This document shows, in pieces, positions 62,918 to 64,000 of a DNA stretch of 64,000 nucleotides; within the stretch, counting starts at the first letter, position 1, and each line of letters opens with the position of its first letter. The stretch comes from Maritimibacter sp. 55A14 (GTDB lineage: Bacteria; Pseudomonadota; Alphaproteobacteria; Rhodobacterales; Rhodobacteraceae), in the NCBI RefSeq assembly GCF_003122205.1, contig NZ_QEYE01000015.1, positions 19,280 through 83,279 on the forward strand, given 5' to 3'. Below the pieces are notes generated by a model. It was not told the DNA's origin, ran no database searches, and saw only the letters and a program-made list of their open reading frames with translations. The position numbers were made by a program, and so were the translations under genes.

Positions 62918-63732
62918 GGGCGTTGTCAAAGGAACTTGGCTTGCGGCGGGGCAGGGTGCTGAGTAGCGTCTCCAGATGACCAAACCCAGCCCCTTCAAGT
63001 GGTTCAAGACCAGCCCGGAGATCATCCGTCTGGCGGTGATGCTCTACGTTCGCTTCCCGCTCTCGCTCCGAAATGTCGAGGACCTGCTCCACGAGCGCGG
63101 CATCGACGTCAGCCATGAGACGGTCCGCTTTTGGTGGCACAGGTTCGGTCCTATGTTTGCAGTCGAGATCCGGAAACGCCGCATAGAGGGCATGCGATCG
63201 AGCCGCTGGCGATGGCATCTCGACGAGATGTTCGTGAAGATCAACGGCGAGAGGCACTACCTGTGGCGGGCCGTCGATCACGAGGGAGAAGTGCTTGAGA
63301 GTTTCGTGACGAAGACACGAGACAGGAAGGCCGCATTGAAATTCCTAAGAAAAGCAATGAGGAAGCATGGCCGACCCGAGATCATCGTGACCGATCGGCT
63401 CCGGTCTTACGGCGCCGCCTTGAAGGAGATCGGCGCGGCAGACCGGCAGGAAACCGGCCGATGGAAGAATAACAGGGCGGAGAATTCGCACCTGCCGTTC
63501 CGAAGACGCGAGCGAGCGATGCTCCGGTTCCGGCGCATGCGAAGTTTGCAGCAATTCGCCGCCGTCCACGCTTCCGTCTACAACCATTTCAACCAGGAAC
63601 GCAGTCTCTCCAGTCGGGACATTTTCAAGACCAACCGCGCCGCTGCTCTTGCCGAGTGGCGTCAACTCGGCGCAGCATAGGGACAGTCATGCTGTCCTTG
63701 TGGAGACCAATTCGAATCCGTCTGACAGCACC
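62918..63732 (+). mobile_element. IS6-family insertion sequence, copy C (intact)
   Basis: About 815 bp. The left end GGGCGTTGTCA (62918-62928) and the right end TGACAGCACC (63723-63732; reverse complement GGTGCTGTCA) are the terminal inverted repeats. It contains a complete transposase and starts 11 bp after the DUF596-like gene. Confidence 0.82.
62976..63680 (+). CDS. IS6-family transposase (IS26-like), intact
   Basis: A 234-residue DDE transposase. The N-terminal HTH region (SPEIIRLAVMLYVRFPLSLRN, then LLHERGIDVSHETVRFWWHRFG) is followed by the catalytic residues: Asp in WHLDEMFVKING, Asp in IIVTDRLRSYG and Glu in NNRAENSHLPFRRRERAM. Length and order are standard for IS6/IS26 elements, which move by cointegrate formation. 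This is the only copy of the three here that could supply active enzyme, and it could mobilise the others in trans. Confidence 0.95.
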   Translation: MTKPSPFKWFKTSPEIIRLAVMLYVRFPLSLRNVEDLLHERGIDVSHETVRFWWHRFGPMFAVEIRKRRIEGMRSSRWRWHLDEMFVKINGERHYLWRAVDHEGEVLESFVTKTRDRKAALKFLRKAMRKHGRPEIIVTDRLRSYGAALKEIGAADRQETGRWKNNRAENSHLPFRRRERAMLRFRRMRSLQQFAAVHASVYNHFNQERSLSSRDIFKTNRAAALAEWRQLGAA

Positions 63733-63873
63733 ATCATGACTATTCACTCGCCATGCACCTATACGATCGATCCCAACCACCTGAGGAACCAAACTCTGCA
63801 AACGTGCTCGATTTCGCACGGCGTGGAAAATGTGCAAGCTACTACTACCGCACGGGTTCCTAACAGGTGCAAT
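63733..63873. other. Short region between IS6 copy C and the IS3 element
   Basis: About 140 bp of mixed composition with no supported gene; only short open frames without ribosome sites are present. Confidence 0.6.
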
Positions 63874-64000
63874 TGATCTTCCCCCACTAAAGTGGTCCGC
63901 CGTAATGTTTAGGAAAACGGAGGACCGGAATGGCTACGAAGCGGCACAAGCCTGAGGAGATTGTCACGAAACTGAGGCAGGTTGAGGTGCTTGTCGGGCA
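63874..64000 (+). mobile_element. IS3-family insertion sequence, left end
   Basis: The left terminal repeat begins at TGATCTTCCCCCAC (63874), followed by GTGGTCCGCC, a layout common for IS3-group elements of alphaproteobacteria, and then the orfA start. The rest lies outside the window. Confidence 0.75.
63933..64000 (+). CDS. IS3-family transposase OrfA, N-terminal fragment
   Basis: Begins MATKRHKPEEIVTKLRQVEV, the usual opening of the HTH-containing OrfA of IS3-group elements, with CGGAGGA upstream. Only 22 codons are visible. OrfA normally makes the OrfAB transposase by programmed -1 frameshifting with the downstream orfB. Confidence 0.85.

Noticed and set aside
48807..64000. CRISPR array or cas genes in the accessory part
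   Set aside because: No regularly spaced direct repeats with unique spacers and no Cas motifs were seen; the only repeats are att sites, the inverted repeat pair, IS copies and AACAGGG motifs.

Overview
The window is a high-GC chromosomal segment from a member of the Rhodobacteraceae (Roseobacter/Rhodobacter relatives). The evidence is the gene content and order (irr divergent from fabA-fabB-fabI; aroA-cmk-rpsA-ihfB-lapA-trpF-trpB; phoH-ybeY-corC-lnt-metK), a SAM/SAH riboswitch in front of metK (a class described from Rhodobacterales), and codon use rich in GCC/GGC/CTG. Species cannot be named from the sequence alone.

Positions 1-48,700 are mostly ordinary core genome. From the left: a minus-strand cluster of SDR oxidoreductase, cupin and the start of a P1-family peptidase, divergent from a clear creatinase; panB-panC; an M20 peptidase; deoC coupled to an aldehyde-dehydrogenase-like protein that has lost its active-site cysteine; the zinc uptake locus (znuB, znuC and zur divergent from znuA around a candidate Zur box); a DgoK-like sugar kinase with a degraded phosphate loop; a translationally coupled set of haloacid dehalogenase, alpha/beta hydrolase and threonine dehydratase-like enzyme; an FKBP isomerase; the unsaturated fatty acid genes with irr; miaB; a pair of small envelope proteins sharing one domain; phoH to metK; trmB; and aroA to trpB. 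Then follow a serine hydrolase, DUF2237 and a double-CDGSH iron-sulfur protein, pth, an FkbM methyltransferase, rplY, bfd-bfr, lldD, trpA, a PagL-like protein and ychF.

At 48,731-48,820 lies tRNA-Ser(GCU). Its 3' end is repeated as a 16-bp direct repeat at 59,813-59,828, and the roughly 11 kb between the repeats is an integrated genomic island. Inside are a tyrosine integrase next to the tRNA, a hypothetical gene, a small excisionase-like protein coupled to a HTH/zinc-ribbon-like protein, a second tyrosine recombinase, a complete Type III restriction-modification pair (mod-res) whose mod has an AT-richer central specificity segment, and a coupled pair made of a three-Cys-motif DUF5131 (Gp37/Gp68-like) protein and its partner TcmP. 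That pair is bracketed by a 20-bp inverted repeat (19/20 match). It is the best candidate here for an incompletely described, probably defence-related module that moves as a cassette.

Beyond the island, 60,450-64,000 is an insertion-sequence zone: three same-orientation IS6-family copies (one 5'-truncated, one frameshifted, one intact), each followed by foreign DNA. Two AT-rich orphan genes sit between them, one resembling DUF596 proteins, which I recall as immunity-type proteins. The window ends at the left edge of an IS3-family element.
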